A stretch of 64,000 nt of DNA from Allobosea vaviloviae (GCF_001298265.1 NZ_LGSZ01000028.1:1-64000); one strand, 5' to 3'; positions 1 through 9,183 are shown, counted from the stretch's first letter. Notes: a model not told the origin generated them from the sequence alone. Made by a program: numbers and translations.

Positions 1-2
1 AC

Positions 3-566
3 TCGGTCAAAGCGCTCTCTGAGCGATTGGGGATCACCCGCTCAAGCTTCTACAATGCCTTCGAGAGCCGCGAGGCCATGTTCATGGAAGCGCTTGAACG
101 CTATCTCGAACGTTCGCCCGACCGCGCTCTGGCGGTGGTGCCGCCTGAAGGAAGCGTCTGCGCGCTGATAACCGCGACATTCAAGGCGGTCTGTCAAAGC
201 CTCGCCCGGGATGTCGACGCGAAGGGCTGTCTGGCCGTCAACAGCGTTGGCGCGCTCTGCAATGTGGATGCCGGATTGGGCCCTGAGGTGGCTGCCCATA
301 TGGTCGCGCGGCTTGGGCGGATCGAGGTATTGCTGGGCGCGGCCGTCGCGCGCGGAGAGCTTCCCCACAACACCGACATTGCCGCGACCGCGCTATCGCT
401 GAAAACCTTGCTGGTCGGGCTTAACTCGATGGCCAAGGTGTTGCCAGACCGCAATGCCCTGTGGCCAGCGGCTCGTACGACATTGGTAGCTTTTGGCCTG
501 TTGTGCGAAGACGCAGAGCTAGAGAAAACGGGTTCGCTCAGCCCCCCCCGGGAAGGCGGCCTTTGA
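3..566 (+). CDS. TetR/AcrR-family transcriptional regulator (5' end outside window)
   Basis: The reading frame is already open at base 3 and its start lies before the window. The first visible residues, with RLGITRSSFYNAFESRE, are the recognition half of a TetR-type helix-turn-helix. About 160 residues of all-helical ligand-binding and dimerisation domain follow, including a KGCLAVNSV stretch typical of this regulator class. TetR proteins usually repress a neighbouring gene until a small ligand binds; the target is not visible here. The ATG-like codons inside the window are internal, because the helix-turn-helix is encoded upstream of them. Downstream lies a transposase remnant, so any partner gene on that side may have been lost. 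Confidence 0.85.
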   Translation, partial: SVKALSERLGITRSSFYNAFESREAMFMEALERYLERSPDRALAVVPPEGSVCALITATFKAVCQSLARDVDAKGCLAVNSVGALCNVDAGLGPEVAAHMVARLGRIEVLLGAAVARGELPHNTDIAATALSLKTLLVGLNSMAKVLPDRNALWPAARTTLVAFGLLCEDAELEKTGSLSPPREGGL

Positions 567-800
567 ACGAGACTGAATGTGTAAACACAGAATTGTTCCT
601 CCTTGATCCTGCGCGTCGCGTCATGCAGGTCCTGCCCACTATTGTTCTCCAACGGCTATCGACAGCGAACGCCTCAGAGTCCGTCCCGCAAGGGTTCAAC
701 TGCTGGGGCGTTCGTGATTTCCAAGGGCCGTTCAGGCCATATTGGAGCGAGCAATATTGCCCCCAGCCACTCGCCGGCAGCATAGTCGCGCGAGAGTTCG

Positions 801-980
801 ATGCGAAACGGATCTGACGGATGCGGGGTGGCGGCCGGTGGCACCGTTGTTGCCCGCGACGAAGCGGACGGGCCAGTCACTCCTTTTGGTCGCTGCGCGA
901 GATCGTCATCGCGATCGTCCTCGTCATGCGCGGACGTATGGACTGGAGACTCCTGCCGAGCGGACTTCCGCCCACAGCAC
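801..980 (+). pseudogene. IS5-type transposase remnant, frameshifted and truncated
   Basis: Three short blocks in different frames line up with the N-terminus of an IS5-family (DUF4096-type) transposase. An ATG at 801 begins MR; after a one-base shift the frame reads TDLTDAGWRPVAPLLP (about 808-855); after another shift 890-973 reads SLREIVIAIVLVMRGRMDW then RLLPSGLPP. Intact relatives read roughly M-R-x-D-L-T-D-A-x-W, then an LRE-V-A-I block, then WR-LP-FPP. Homology stops near 980, so only about 60 residues remain and the catalytic DDE core is gone. No terminal inverted repeats were found. This is a dead insertion-sequence fragment next to the 3' end of the racemase-family gene. Confidence 0.6.
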
Positions 981-1017
981 GGCCTAGCGCTCGTTTGCGG
1001 CGCAGGCCCAGCCTGTC

Positions 1018-1767
1018 TTACGCAAAAACGCGAGGCCTCAAGCCCGCGTGGAACCAGATGATCATCGAATAGATGTCGTGAACCGGCAGGCCCGTCGCCG
1101 CCTGCACCGCGGCCGCATAGGGCGGCATATTGGTGCATTCGAGCACGATCGCCCCGACATCCGGGTTCCGTAGCACAAGATCCAGCGCCGCATTGACGAC
1201 GTCGCGCTCGGCCAGGTCGATGTCCATGTCGTCCTTCTCCGCCTTGATCAGTACGCGGAAGAACTCCTTGCCGTTCTCCGTGCCGGCGACGGGCGTATCG
1301 AGCGGCACGCCCGCGCCCTCCAGATGCGCGGGGCTCAGGCTGCCGGCGGAGACCGTGACCAGCCCGACGCGCTTGCCCGGCGGCAAGGTCGCCTGCACCC
1401 AGGGCACCTGCATCAGCGAAGAGGTCGCGACCGGCACGCCGACGGCCGCCGCCAGTTCGCGCTGGAACAGCGACAGGAAACCGCAATTCGTGGTGATCGC
1501 CTCTGCGCCGAGCCGGACCAGATCCTGCGCCGCCGCGATGAAATCCGGCAAAAGCCCCGCCGCGCCCTTGAGCACCACCTTGTCGGGGCTGGCGCCACCG
1601 ACGACGCGGTAAAGCACCGGGAACGGCCAGGTCGCGCCATTGCCCATGTCGCCGAGGATGCGCGGAAACCGCGCCTCCAGCATGAGGATGCCGAGCGGCG
1701 CGCCGTAGATCGCCTTGCCGCCCTGCGCGATCCGCCGGGCCTGGGAGGTGACAGCGGTGATCGTCAT
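1018..1767 (-). CDS. Aspartate/glutamate racemase-family protein
   Basis: A 249-residue protein of the Asp/Glu/hydantoin racemase superfamily, which uses two cysteines as acid and base to invert or cleave a C-alpha centre. Both are visible: C95 in ITTNCGFL and C211 in VLECTNMPP, each in its usual half of the pseudo-symmetric fold. Length is normal for a single-domain member. The substrate cannot be told from sequence; hydantoin, aspartate and maleate-type activities all occur in this superfamily. It stands alone, divergent from the VanZ-like gene. The ATG at 1767 follows no strong Shine-Dalgarno sequence but agrees with the family N-terminus, where the PLGILMLEARFPRILGD block begins near residue 24. 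Confidence 0.85.
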   Translation of the reverse strand: MTITAVTSQARRIAQGGKAIYGAPLGILMLEARFPRILGDMGNGATWPFPVLYRVVGGASPDKVVLKGAAGLLPDFIAAAQDLVRLGAEAITTNCGFLSLFQRELAAAVGVPVATSSLMQVPWVQATLPPGKRVGLVTVSAGSLSPAHLEGAGVPLDTPVAGTENGKEFFRVLIKAEKDDMDIDLAERDVVNAALDLVLRNPDVGAIVLECTNMPPYAAAVQAATGLPVHDIYSMIIWFHAGLRPRVFA

Positions 1768-2007
1768 GGCTCTCGGTCTCGTCGGTTGTCGTGTGCGAGA
1801 GGTAGCGCGGAAGCCTGGCTAACGCCATGCTCCGCTGGCAGATCCGCCCATCGCCAAGCGTTGCGGTTGCTCATCACACCGGACATGCCCATAAGGCGGT
1901 CTTCCCAGCCCGGATCGATCCGACCCGCCTTCCCCGGGCCATTTTCGACGGTGCGATAGTTGCATCGCGTTGGGAACGGCATGGACGAGGCTTAGCGCTT
2001 GAACGAC

Positions 2008-2373
2008 ATGAACAGAACCACCCGGCGGATAGCGATCGCCATCGGCTGGAGCGCGGCGCTGGTCATCGCATTCGCCACCCTCGCGCCGGTCGGCAGCCGG
2101 CCGCACCTGCCGGACGCGGGTCCCGATATCGAGCGCTTCATCGCTTTCCTCGTGCTTGCGGGCGCATTGGCGACCGCCTACCCGCGCCGCCGCGGCATGA
2201 TTCTGGTCCTGACGGTTGGGCTCGCCATTGGCCTGGAGAGCGCCCAGCTGCTGGAGCCGACGCGCCACGGCAGGCCCCATGACGCGATCATCAAGTGCCT
2301 CGGCGCCATCGCAGGCGTGGCCTTTGCCGTCGTGATGGACTGGCTCTCGCGCGGCCTGCGCCGGGCTCATTGA
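2008..2373 (+). CDS. VanZ-like small membrane protein
   Basis: About 121 residues with three to four predicted membrane segments (roughly 7-26, 43-60, 64-82 and 93-112). The spacing and the GLESAQLLEPTRHGRPHD segment resemble the VanZ-like family, whose members keep a conserved E-x-x-Q-x-x-x-x-x-R-x-x-x-x-D pattern in this loop. The biochemical role of this family is mostly unknown; the founding VanZ gives low-level teicoplanin resistance. A TTG nine bases upstream could also start the frame, but the ATG at 2008 is preferred. It precedes the first polysaccharide-initiation gene on the same strand by about 270 bp, and VanZ-like genes are often found at the edge of exopolysaccharide loci. Confidence 0.7.
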   Translation: MNRTTRRIAIAIGWSAALVIAFATLAPVGSRPHLPDAGPDIERFIAFLVLAGALATAYPRRRGMILVLTVGLAIGLESAQLLEPTRHGRPHDAIIKCLGAIAGVAFAVVMDWLSRGLRRAH

Positions 2374-2508
2374 CCTGTTGGCCTGAGGCGGGAAATCGGC
2401 GCCGTGCCGAAATGGCACATCGCTCCGCTCTGAACGACTCCCCGCGGCCCGGTCGGCACGACGCTGCTCGAATCGAGCCGGATTTCCGGCGGCCATACCC
2501 AAATTGAA

Positions 2509-2527
2509 GCATGCCCCTGCGGCATGC
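2509..2527. repeat. Perfect 7-bp inverted repeat ahead of the first sugar transferase
   Basis: GCATGCC, a 5-base loop, then GGCATGC. It lies in the 5' region of the sugar transferase gene about 115 bp before its chosen start. It could be an RNA hairpin or an operator; no T-run follows, so it is not a standard terminator. Confidence 0.35.
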
Positions 2528-2640
2528 CGCTTGCGATCCACCTCCCCGAAGCGCCCCGACATGGCCAATTGTGCCGGACAGGAGCGCCGAGAGACGTGCG
2601 GGCCCTCCGGCCCCACCCGATGCGGAGCGATCGAGCGAAG

Positions 2641-4095
2641 ATGACGGTGAACGAACTGAACCTCGCCGCAGGCGCGGCAGCCGAGGATGGTGCCAACGCT
2701 TGGCGGCATTGGCTCGGCCTGGTCACGGCGGCGACCGATGCACTGGTCGTGATGGCCACCGTCGGGCTGGTCTCGCTGGTCTATCACCTGCAGGCCTATG
2801 GCGGCGTTCCTGCCGACCAGACCACGCTCGAACTGGCGACGATGCTCGCGGCGATCTTCGTCTTCATCAACGCCATGCGCGGCCGTTACCAGATCGCCAA
2901 CTATCTCTCCACCAAGGGCCAGATCGGCTCGGCCTTCACGGTCTGGAACATGACGATGGTCGCCTTCATCGCCATTCTCTTCCTGACCAAGACCGTGGAG
3001 CACTATTCGCGCGCCGTGATCCTCGCGAGCTATCTCGTTGGCATCCCGGTGATCGCACTCGCCCGCTCGGGCATGGTCCGCACCGTCTCGCTGGCCAGCA
3101 AGACCGGCCGCATCACCAGCGAGCGTGTCTTCTTGATCGGCCGGGAACCCGACGTAATGTCCTTCGTCTCCCGCCATCAGCCCTGGAATATCGGCTTCGC
3201 CATCGTCGACGTCGCCTTTCTGCGCAGCGCCGACGAGCGCCGCATCAACGATCCCGCAGCGGCGTTGGCGGCCGATCTGGCCAATGCCGTCGCGAACTGC
3301 CGGATCAAGCGCCCGGACTCGGTGTTCATCGCCCTGCCCTGGTCGGACCAGGAGACGATCGACGCCTGCGTCGATGCCTTCATGAACCTGCCAGTCGCCA
3401 TCCATCTGACGCCCGAGAAAATCATGGACCGCTTCGAGACGCCCCATATCGTCCGGACGGGTTCTCTCTCCAGCCTGCGCCTGACGCGGCCGGCACTGTC
3501 AGTCGCCGAGGTCGCCCTCAAGCGCGCCTTCGACATCGTTTCGGCCTCGTTGATCCTGATCCTGACCGCCCCGCTGCTGCTGATCGTCGCCGCCGCCATC
3601 CGGTTCGATTCGCCCGGCCCGGTGCTGTTCCGCCAGCGCCGCTACGGCTTCAACCAGCAGGCCTTCCGCATCTTCAAGTTCCGCACGATGACAACCACCG
3701 ATGATGGCAACATCATCGTCCAGGCGACGCGCAACGATGCGCGCATAACCAGGATCGGCCGCGTGCTGCGGCGCTACAATCTTGACGAGCTGCCGCAGTT
3801 GCTCAACGTGGTGGCGGGGCAGATGTCGCTGGTCGGGCCACGCCCGCATGCGCTGGCCCATGATCAGGAGTTCGAGCGCAAGATCGCGCTCTATGCCCGC
3901 CGCCACAACGTCAAGCCTGGTATTACCGGCTGGGCGCAGGTCAACGGCCTGCGCGGCGAGACCGACACCGACGAGAAGATGGCAAAACGTGTTGCCTTCG
4001 ACCACTGGTACATCGACAACTGGTCGTTCTGGCTCGACATCGCGATCCTGTTCCGGACCGTCCTGAGCAAGAAGGCCTTCATGAACGCGGGTTGA
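2641..4095 (+). CDS. Polyprenyl-phosphate hexose-1-phosphate transferase (EPS initiation, WcaJ/ExoY type)
   Basis: Likely transfers a hexose-1-phosphate from a UDP-sugar to undecaprenyl phosphate at the inner membrane, the first step of repeat-unit assembly. The 484-residue protein has the full WcaJ-like layout: four or five N-terminal membrane segments (about 25-150), a CoA-binding-like domain (about 155-275), a re-entrant membrane helix (about 300-321) and the C-terminal bacterial sugar transferase domain (294-480). Diagnostic motifs are [22 protein letters not shown], the catalytic Asp-Glu in LDELPQLLNV (382-383), VGPRP (398-402) and [12 protein letters not shown]. The ATG at 2641 fits the family N-terminus; in-frame starts at 2620 and 2524 would add an atypical Arg/Pro-rich leader. 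A second copy lies at 37244. Confidence 0.9.
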   Translation: MTVNELNLAAGAAAEDGANAWRHWLGLVTAATDALVVMATVGLVSLVYHLQAYGGVPADQTTLELATMLAAIFVFINAMRGRYQIANYLSTKGQIGSAFTVWNMTMVAFIAILFLTKTVEHYSRAVILASYLVGIPVIALARSGMVRTVSLASKTGRITSERVFLIGREPDVMSFVSRHQPWNIGFAIVDVAFLRSADERRINDPAAALAADLANAVANCRIKRPDSVFIALPWSDQETIDACVDAFMNLPVAIHLTPEKIMDRFETPHIVRTGSLSSLRLTRPALSVAEVALKRAFDIVSASLILILTAPLLLIVAAAIRFDSPGPVLFRQRRYGFNQQAFRIFKFRTMTTTDDGNIIVQATRNDARITRIGRVLRRYNLDELPQLLNVVAGQMSLVGPRPHALAHDQEFERKIALYARRHNVKPGITGWAQVNGLRGETDTDEKMAKRVAFDHWYIDNWSFWLDIAILFRTVLSKKAFMNAG

Positions 4096-4117
4096 GCAGC
4101 AGCGGCGCCGAAAGGAC

Positions 4118-4732
4118 TTATCCGTCCCGCCGCATCGCCGCGCCCGAGCGCGCCACCCGCACCCGAGACATGCCGCCCTGCAGCAACTGGGCGAGAACGA
4201 TGCCGCAGAACCGCGCTGCCGAGAGGCTGCGAGCGATCAGCGGCACGCCATGTCGCAGCGATCTGCGCGACAGGACAGCCCGCCTGCCCTGCGGCAGCAG
4301 ATAGGCGCAGAAGGCCCCGTCGAGATGGACGAGCGACGCATCCGGGAAACGGTGACCGTTCGACCTGACGAAGGCGGAGAACTCCCGCTCGGCCATGTCG
4401 ACGACGATCATTCCAGGCGTCGTGGCAGCGATGAAGTCGACGATCGCGGACGAAACGGCGCCGCTGAAATCCGCATCGCAGATGCCGGCGATCACCAGCC
4501 GCGGGAAGTCCGAGGCGACCTTGTCGCGCAAGGCGTAGACGATTCCCGGCGCGCTCCCGAAGAAGAAGACGCGCGTCCCGCCACCCTGGGCCTGCGCCAG
4601 CAGCTCAGGGAGCCCCGGCGCCTGTGACGTACGCGGAACCTTTGGCAGGTGCGTGGCTTTTGCCGGCCACACACCGGTACCCGGCTTCTGCGCCGCCAGC
4701 GACTCGAAGTCAGGCGATGACCTGCGTGACAA
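4118..4732 (-). CDS. Divergent WecG/TagA/CpsF-like glycosyltransferase
   Basis: A 204-residue protein whose central part, TRVFFFGSAPGIVYALRDKV, followed by a P-x-L-V-I-A-G block, an Asp-Phe and TTPGMIVVDM, matches the second half of the WecG/TagA/CpsF fold. That family adds ManNAc or other hexoses to lipid-linked acceptors. The N-terminal part that normally carries the catalytic Asp region is short, and the usual P-x-Q-E motif after the V-V-D strand is replaced by MAEREFS. It may therefore be truncated, specialised or inactive. It is convergent with the sugar transferase gene, 22 bp away. A hypothetical protein of this fold is the conservative alternative; family assignment is by pattern only. 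Confidence 0.5.
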   Translation of the reverse strand: MSRRSSPDFESLAAQKPGTGVWPAKATHLPKVPRTSQAPGLPELLAQAQGGGTRVFFFGSAPGIVYALRDKVASDFPRLVIAGICDADFSGAVSSAIVDFIAATTPGMIVVDMAEREFSAFVRSNGHRFPDASLVHLDGAFCAYLLPQGRRAVLSRRSLRHGVPLIARSLSAARFCGIVLAQLLQGGMSRVRVARSGAAMRRDG

Positions 4733-4968
4733 AAGGATGGCTCCGGACCGAGTGCGACGAGAGCGGTCGCAGGATATCGAAAGGCGAGATATCGAAAGGC
4801 AGTAGCAACGTTATGCGCCGCCGCCTCGTATCGGGGACTGACGGACGGCCCATCCACCGCATGACGGACAATGACTAACGGAACGTTAACCATAACCCAA
4901 CTGGCGGTCAATTCAGCGGCGCGGGCCCAATCGCGCGCAAGATCCGCGGTTGCGTTCAGGGCCGATCG

Positions 4969-6240
4969 TCACGCGTCAGGGATGCGGCGCGCCCGCAGCG
5001 ACGGCAAATGGGCCGGTGACGGTCTGGCACGTCGTCCCGGAGACGACATCGCGGAGGCAGCCTGGGCTGGCGCACCGCGCCTGTCTTGGTTTCGAGCATA
5101 GATCACGAAGGAATTGTAGAGGGACAAGACGAGGATCATGACGCCGACCTTGTCGGGCGACAGCAAGGCGCCGTTGAAGATGCCGGCGGCGAAAAGATAG
5201 ATCCGCGAGGCGCCATCGTTCACGCTGGCGAAGTAGATATACAACAGCAGGAAACCGTAGAATCCAAAGTCGAGGACGAAATTGATCAGCCCGTTATCGT
5301 AGAAGCTCAGTGGACGCAGACCGATCGGAACATACATCTCCAGGATGGCATAGAGCTTGTAGAACGGCACCCCCGTTGGAAACTCGGCAAGGAACTCCGG
5401 AAGGATCGAGATCGGGCCAAAGATGCGGACGAAACCGGACGGCTCGGCGGAACTGTTCGACAATGATGTCACCCGCCCGAGGAAGCTTTCCATGACGTCG
5501 AAGAAGTAGATTCCCATGATGCAGGCAATGATGATCGCGGGCAGGACAAATGTGATCTTGAGCTCCTTGAAGCCCGGCCGCTCATAGGCAACGAGCAACG
5601 CCATCGCGATAAAGAAGGACAGGCTTTGGGAAATCAGGGCCGTCAGGACGACGAGCAGGATGGCGATACGCGGCGCGACCCATTTCTTGGCCAGCGGAAA
5701 CAGGGTGAACGCGAGTGATGTCAGGATGAAGCCAAGATAGGACGGCTCTCCGAACGTTCCCGTCGCCCGGATCTTCGAATAGAGGAGATCGAGTTCGCCA
5801 GGAATCGTCGCTTCATTGGCGACGAAGATGTTTCGCGGGAGGCCAAAATAAATCTGCCTGGAAAGCAGAGCGGTCTGGACAAGAGAAAGAACGAAATAGA
5901 AGCCGATCAAAATGTAGATGTAGCTCGTCAGCTTCCTGACCGTTTCATTGTTCATCTGCTCTGAGACGACCCCGAACGCGGACACCATCAGCAGGATGAA
6001 GACCGTCTCCCGGAGCACGCGTCCCACGTCCTGCCCGTCGATCTCGAACGGGAACATCAACGGCATGATGAAAGCGAGGCAGCATATCAGCGTGCGCATT
6101 GGGTGCGACAAGATCGACACCATGATCTGCTGCCGGAATTTGGCCAGCATCAAGAGCGCCACGACCGTCATGCCGGAGACGTAGAAGCTGAGTCCTACCT
6201 GAAGGAATGGAAGAGTTAGGAACGCGAGCAGATATGCCAC
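4969..6240 (-). CDS. Wzy-like polysaccharide polymerase, multi-pass membrane protein
   Basis: A roughly 423-residue inner-membrane protein with about ten to twelve hydrophobic segments and a large periplasmic loop. The ATGTFGEPSYLGFIL stretch is common in O-antigen/EPS polymerases, which join lipid-linked repeats on the periplasmic side. The tail after the last segment is Arg/Pro-rich and cytoplasmic. The GTG at 6240 is preferred because GGGAGA sits about eleven bases upstream; an ATG at 6285 would add fifteen Arg-rich residues. By eye its codon use is more AT-rich than its neighbours, as often seen for acquired wzy genes. It is divergent from the GT4 gene at 6609. Which polysaccharide it polymerises is unknown. 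Confidence 0.75.
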   Translation of the reverse strand: MAYLLAFLTLPFLQVGLSFYVSGMTVVALLMLAKFRQQIMVSILSHPMRTLICCLAFIMPLMFPFEIDGQDVGRVLRETVFILLMVSAFGVVSEQMNNETVRKLTSYIYILIGFYFVLSLVQTALLSRQIYFGLPRNIFVANEATIPGELDLLYSKIRATGTFGEPSYLGFILTSLAFTLFPLAKKWVAPRIAILLVVLTALISQSLSFFIAMALLVAYERPGFKELKITFVLPAIIIACIMGIYFFDVMESFLGRVTSLSNSSAEPSGFVRIFGPISILPEFLAEFPTGVPFYKLYAILEMYVPIGLRPLSFYDNGLINFVLDFGFYGFLLLYIYFASVNDGASRIYLFAAGIFNGALLSPDKVGVMILVLSLYNSFVIYARNQDRRGAPAQAASAMSSPGRRARPSPAHLPSLRARRIPDA

Positions 6241-6608
6241 GGTTTGGTCCGTCTCCCTCGGCCGGCCGGGCCGGCGGCGTTCCATGGTCAGGCCGACATC
6301 ACTGCCAATCTAGCCGACTCCGGCCAGTCATGCCAGCCCGGCACCGCAGCGCAGCAAAGGCGCGGCACGGGCCGGATTCGGCCTTGCCGCGCCTCCGCGG
6401 CAAAAAAGCGCGGCCGTACATCAACAGGTCGTGAACGAGGCGCGATCAGCAGAAGGGAAATGGCAGGAAACGATAGCATAAAAAATGCAGGTTGGCGGCA
6501 GGTGACGCGCGCAGACCCGTACAGTACAGGTTTAGGCGAGTGTCACGCTGCTGTGGTTTACTGCTTGCTCGTCGATTCTTCGTCTTAAGACAGCCATGGA
6601 ATGAGATT
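6241..6608. other. Divergent intergenic region between wzy-like and GT4 genes
   Basis: No convincing gene. It must carry the promoters of both flanking genes. An 8-bp hairpin (TTGCCGCG with CGCGGCAA) sits near 6383-6402, but the A-run lies on the side that rules out a terminator in either direction. The right half is more AT-rich. Confidence 0.5.
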
Positions 6609-7763
6609 GTGCGCATTCTCCGTGTCATCTCCAGTCTGGATCCTCGCTTTGGCGGTCCCAGCGAGGGCCTGCGGCTCAGCACCGCCGTGCTGACGGCGGC
6701 GGGGCACGAAACGGAGATCGTCTGCCTCGATGAGCCCGGCTCGGCCTGGCTCTCGCTGTTCGAGGTGCCCATCCATGCGCTCGGCCCGGGGACCCAGCCC
6801 TACCGCTACTCCGACAAGCTGGTTCCCTGGCTGAAGGAGAACCGGGATCGCTTCGATATTGCCGTGGTGCATGGCCTCTGGAACTACGCGTCCTTCGGAG
6901 CCTGGCGAGGGCTTGCCGGTGCGCTGCCGTACACCGTCTTCACGCATGGCATGCTCGACCCCTGGTTCCGCAAGGCCAAGCCGGCCAAGCACATCGTGAA
7001 GCAGGTGTTCTGGAGCCTGTTCGAGGGCCGGGTGCTGCGCGATGCGGAAGCCGTGCTGTTCACCTCGGAGGAGGAGCGCGACATGGCGCGTGGCTCATTC
7101 CTCGGTCATCAGGGCTATACCGAGGAGGTCGTCGGCTACGGCACATTGTCACCGCCGGTCGCGGCCCGGCAGAACGAGGTCTTCCAGGCAAAGCTGCCCG
7201 ACCTTGCCGGCCATCGCTATCTGCTGTTCCTCAGCCGCATCCACCCGAAGAAGGGCTGCGATCTCCTGATCGAGGCCTTCGCCGCAGCGGCCGGCCAGAC
7301 CGACCTTCATCTCGTCATCGCCGGCCCCGACGAGTCCGGCTGGCGCCCCGAGCTCGAGGGCCGGGCCCGCCAGCTCGGCGTCGCCGACCGGCTGCATTGG
7401 CCCGGCATGCTCGCGGGCGACGCCAAATGGGGCGCCTATTACGGCTGCGAAGCCTTTATTCTGCCGTCCCACCAGGAGAATTTCGGCATCGTGGTGGCCG
7501 AGGCGATGGCCTGTGGCAAGCCGGTCCTGATCACCAACAAGGTCAATATCTGGCGCCAGGTCGAGGCCTGCGGCGCAGCCCTGGTCGAGAATGACGACGT
7601 CGCCGGCATCACCGCCCTGATCGCCCGCTTCCTGGCGCTCGACGAGGAAGCCAAGGCCGCCATGGGCGTCGCGGCCCATAAGGGCTTCATGGAGAACTAC
7701 GACGTCTCCGTCGCAGCCCTCAAGCTGGCCGAAATGCTCCGCACCAAGGCGCGCCAGGGCTGA
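6609..7763 (+). CDS. Glycosyltransferase family 4 (GT-B fold)
   Basis: Likely adds one sugar of the repeat unit from a nucleotide sugar, at the cytoplasmic face. The 384-residue protein is a full GT4 enzyme. Its N-terminal Rossmann domain starts with RILRVISSLDPRFGGPSEG; THGMLDPWFRKA is at about 112-123; the inter-domain LFLSRIHPKKGCDLL follows; and the C-terminal E-x7-E motif is in HQENFGIVVAEAMACGKP (E290, E298). The GTG at 6609 is chosen because the conserved first strand begins there and GGAATGAG lies just upstream; longer in-frame versions add a low-complexity leader. It is a clear paralogue of the enzyme at 25703, sharing several long identical blocks. The donor sugar is unknown; a mannosyl- or fucosyltransferase would fit the locus. 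Confidence 0.88.
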   Translation: MRILRVISSLDPRFGGPSEGLRLSTAVLTAAGHETEIVCLDEPGSAWLSLFEVPIHALGPGTQPYRYSDKLVPWLKENRDRFDIAVVHGLWNYASFGAWRGLAGALPYTVFTHGMLDPWFRKAKPAKHIVKQVFWSLFEGRVLRDAEAVLFTSEEERDMARGSFLGHQGYTEEVVGYGTLSPPVAARQNEVFQAKLPDLAGHRYLLFLSRIHPKKGCDLLIEAFAAAAGQTDLHLVIAGPDESGWRPELEGRARQLGVADRLHWPGMLAGDAKWGAYYGCEAFILPSHQENFGIVVAEAMACGKPVLITNKVNIWRQVEACGAALVENDDVAGITALIARFLALDEEAKAAMGVAAHKGFMENYDVSVAALKLAEMLRTKARQG

Positions 7764-7815
7764 AGCGTACCAGGACAGCCGGGACGGCCCGGCACCTCGG
7801 CTGACTTGCCGCTGC

Positions 7816-9183
7816 TTACCTGCCGCGGAACAGCGGGATCTTGCGGATCAGCAGCAGCAGCGTGACGAATCCGACCGCGTAGCCGGCAAGCGTCGAGGAC
7901 ACGAGCCCTGTCAGACCGTAGAGCGGCACGAACCAGAGTTTGAGCGCAAACGAAACCGAGGCAAAGACGACGGCAGCTGTCGCCTGGCGCGTGACGATGC
8001 CCTTGGCGTTGAGAAGCACGCTGAACGATGATCCGGCCGCTTCGACACAGTACCAGATCGCAAAGAGCCCATAGGCAGTCGTCAGCGAAAGAACCGAGTT
8101 GTGCAGCCAGACCTGCGCGATCTCCTCCCGGAATGTGAAGAGCAGCATCGAGGCAAGAACAGCATAGCCGACCGTGGCTGAGAACCCGGCAAGGAACAGT
8201 GTCCTGAGACGCCGCCATTCATGACCTGAGATCAGGTAGGCATAGACCGGCCAGAGCGCACTGCTGAGAATAGAGTAACCGATCGTGACGACCTGATACA
8301 TCCGCTGGATGATCGCCAACCCGGCCGCCGCCTCGGGACCGATCAGGCGGATGACCAGCACATAGTCGAGCAACCAACCGAAGGTGCGAGCCAGATTGAA
8401 GAGCACATATGATCCGCCAGTGCTCAGCATGCGCCCGATGAAGCGCCGGATGCGGGACAGGCGCAGTTGCCCGGCATGCCGGGTTTGCCAGATCAGGACG
8501 CCACAGCCCACGATGGCATTGCACAGTAACTGTAAACCGAAACTGAGCAGAAGCAGCGTCATCAGGCTGGCGCTCATCGATTGGCCGAGCCAGACGCCGA
8601 AGGTTGCAGCGATATAGCCGGTCATGCGCGAACAGTTGAAAATCCACGCCTTCTGCAGACCCCTCATGGCCTGGCCCATGGCATTGATCGGGAAGCTCGC
8701 CGCCAGCAGCACCGCGAAGGTCATAATGAAAGCGCTCAGCTCCGCGCTGATCTCTGACGGCTTGAAGCCGAACAGGGCATCGACGCTGCCGAAGTGCAGA
8801 GCCGTGAGCGACAGCACGAGAATGAGCAGACCGCTACCGATCGACGCTATCATCAGCGCGATCAGCACTGTCCTCACAAGGGTCGCGGAGCCGCGGCGCT
8901 TCGCGCGAGCGAGAGCACCGATGGCAGCGTTCCCAAGGCCGAAATCCATGAAGGCCAGCGCGGCCGTAAGGCTGAAGACCGTCGCCCAGACACCAAACTT
9001 CGCCGGGCCCAGATAGCGATACAGCAACCCCGTCGAGACGATGACATAGACCAAGCCGGCAACCGCGTTGAAGCCATCCGTCAGCGCGGCGAGGAACGTG
9101 GTGCGCGCTACCGGCGACGTACGAATCGCTACGATCTTTTCCCTGATCGTATGCCTGACCTGCTGGAGAAGCCCCGCGCTCAT
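7816..9183 (-). CDS. Wzx-like polysaccharide flippase (MOP superfamily)
   Basis: A 455-residue protein with twelve or so membrane helices and the typical oligosaccharide-flippase start, in which a short basic cytoplasmic tail leads into GFNAVAGLVYVIVSTGLLYRYLG-like helices and GLGNAAIGALARA. Such proteins move undecaprenyl-linked repeats across the inner membrane. The ATG at 9183 has AGGGAGCG about eight bases upstream. It is convergent with the GT4 gene (52 bp) and divergent from the acyltransferase at 9339. A second Wzx-like protein lies at 23125; the two are not close paralogues by eye, so each may serve its own polymer. Confidence 0.85.
   Translation of the reverse strand: MSAGLLQQVRHTIREKIVAIRTSPVARTTFLAALTDGFNAVAGLVYVIVSTGLLYRYLGPAKFGVWATVFSLTAALAFMDFGLGNAAIGALARAKRRGSATLVRTVLIALMIASIGSGLLILVLSLTALHFGSVDALFGFKPSEISAELSAFIMTFAVLLAASFPINAMGQAMRGLQKAWIFNCSRMTGYIAATFGVWLGQSMSASLMTLLLLSFGLQLLCNAIVGCGVLIWQTRHAGQLRLSRIRRFIGRMLSTGGSYVLFNLARTFGWLLDYVLVIRLIGPEAAAGLAIIQRMYQVVTIGYSILSSALWPVYAYLISGHEWRRLRTLFLAGFSATVGYAVLASMLLFTFREEIAQVWLHNSVLSLTTAYGLFAIWYCVEAAGSSFSVLLNAKGIVTRQATAAVVFASVSFALKLWFVPLYGLTGLVSSTLAGYAVGFVTLLLLIRKIPLFRGR

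Noticed and set aside
1819..3447. A 542-codon minus-strand frame under VanZ and the first sugar transferase
   Set aside because: It overlaps two recognised plus-strand genes and has random-looking His/Arg/Asp-rich composition.
6383..6402. GC-rich hairpin in the gap before the GT4 gene as a terminator
   Set aside because: On the plus strand it is followed by A, not T, and on the minus strand the T-run precedes the stem.
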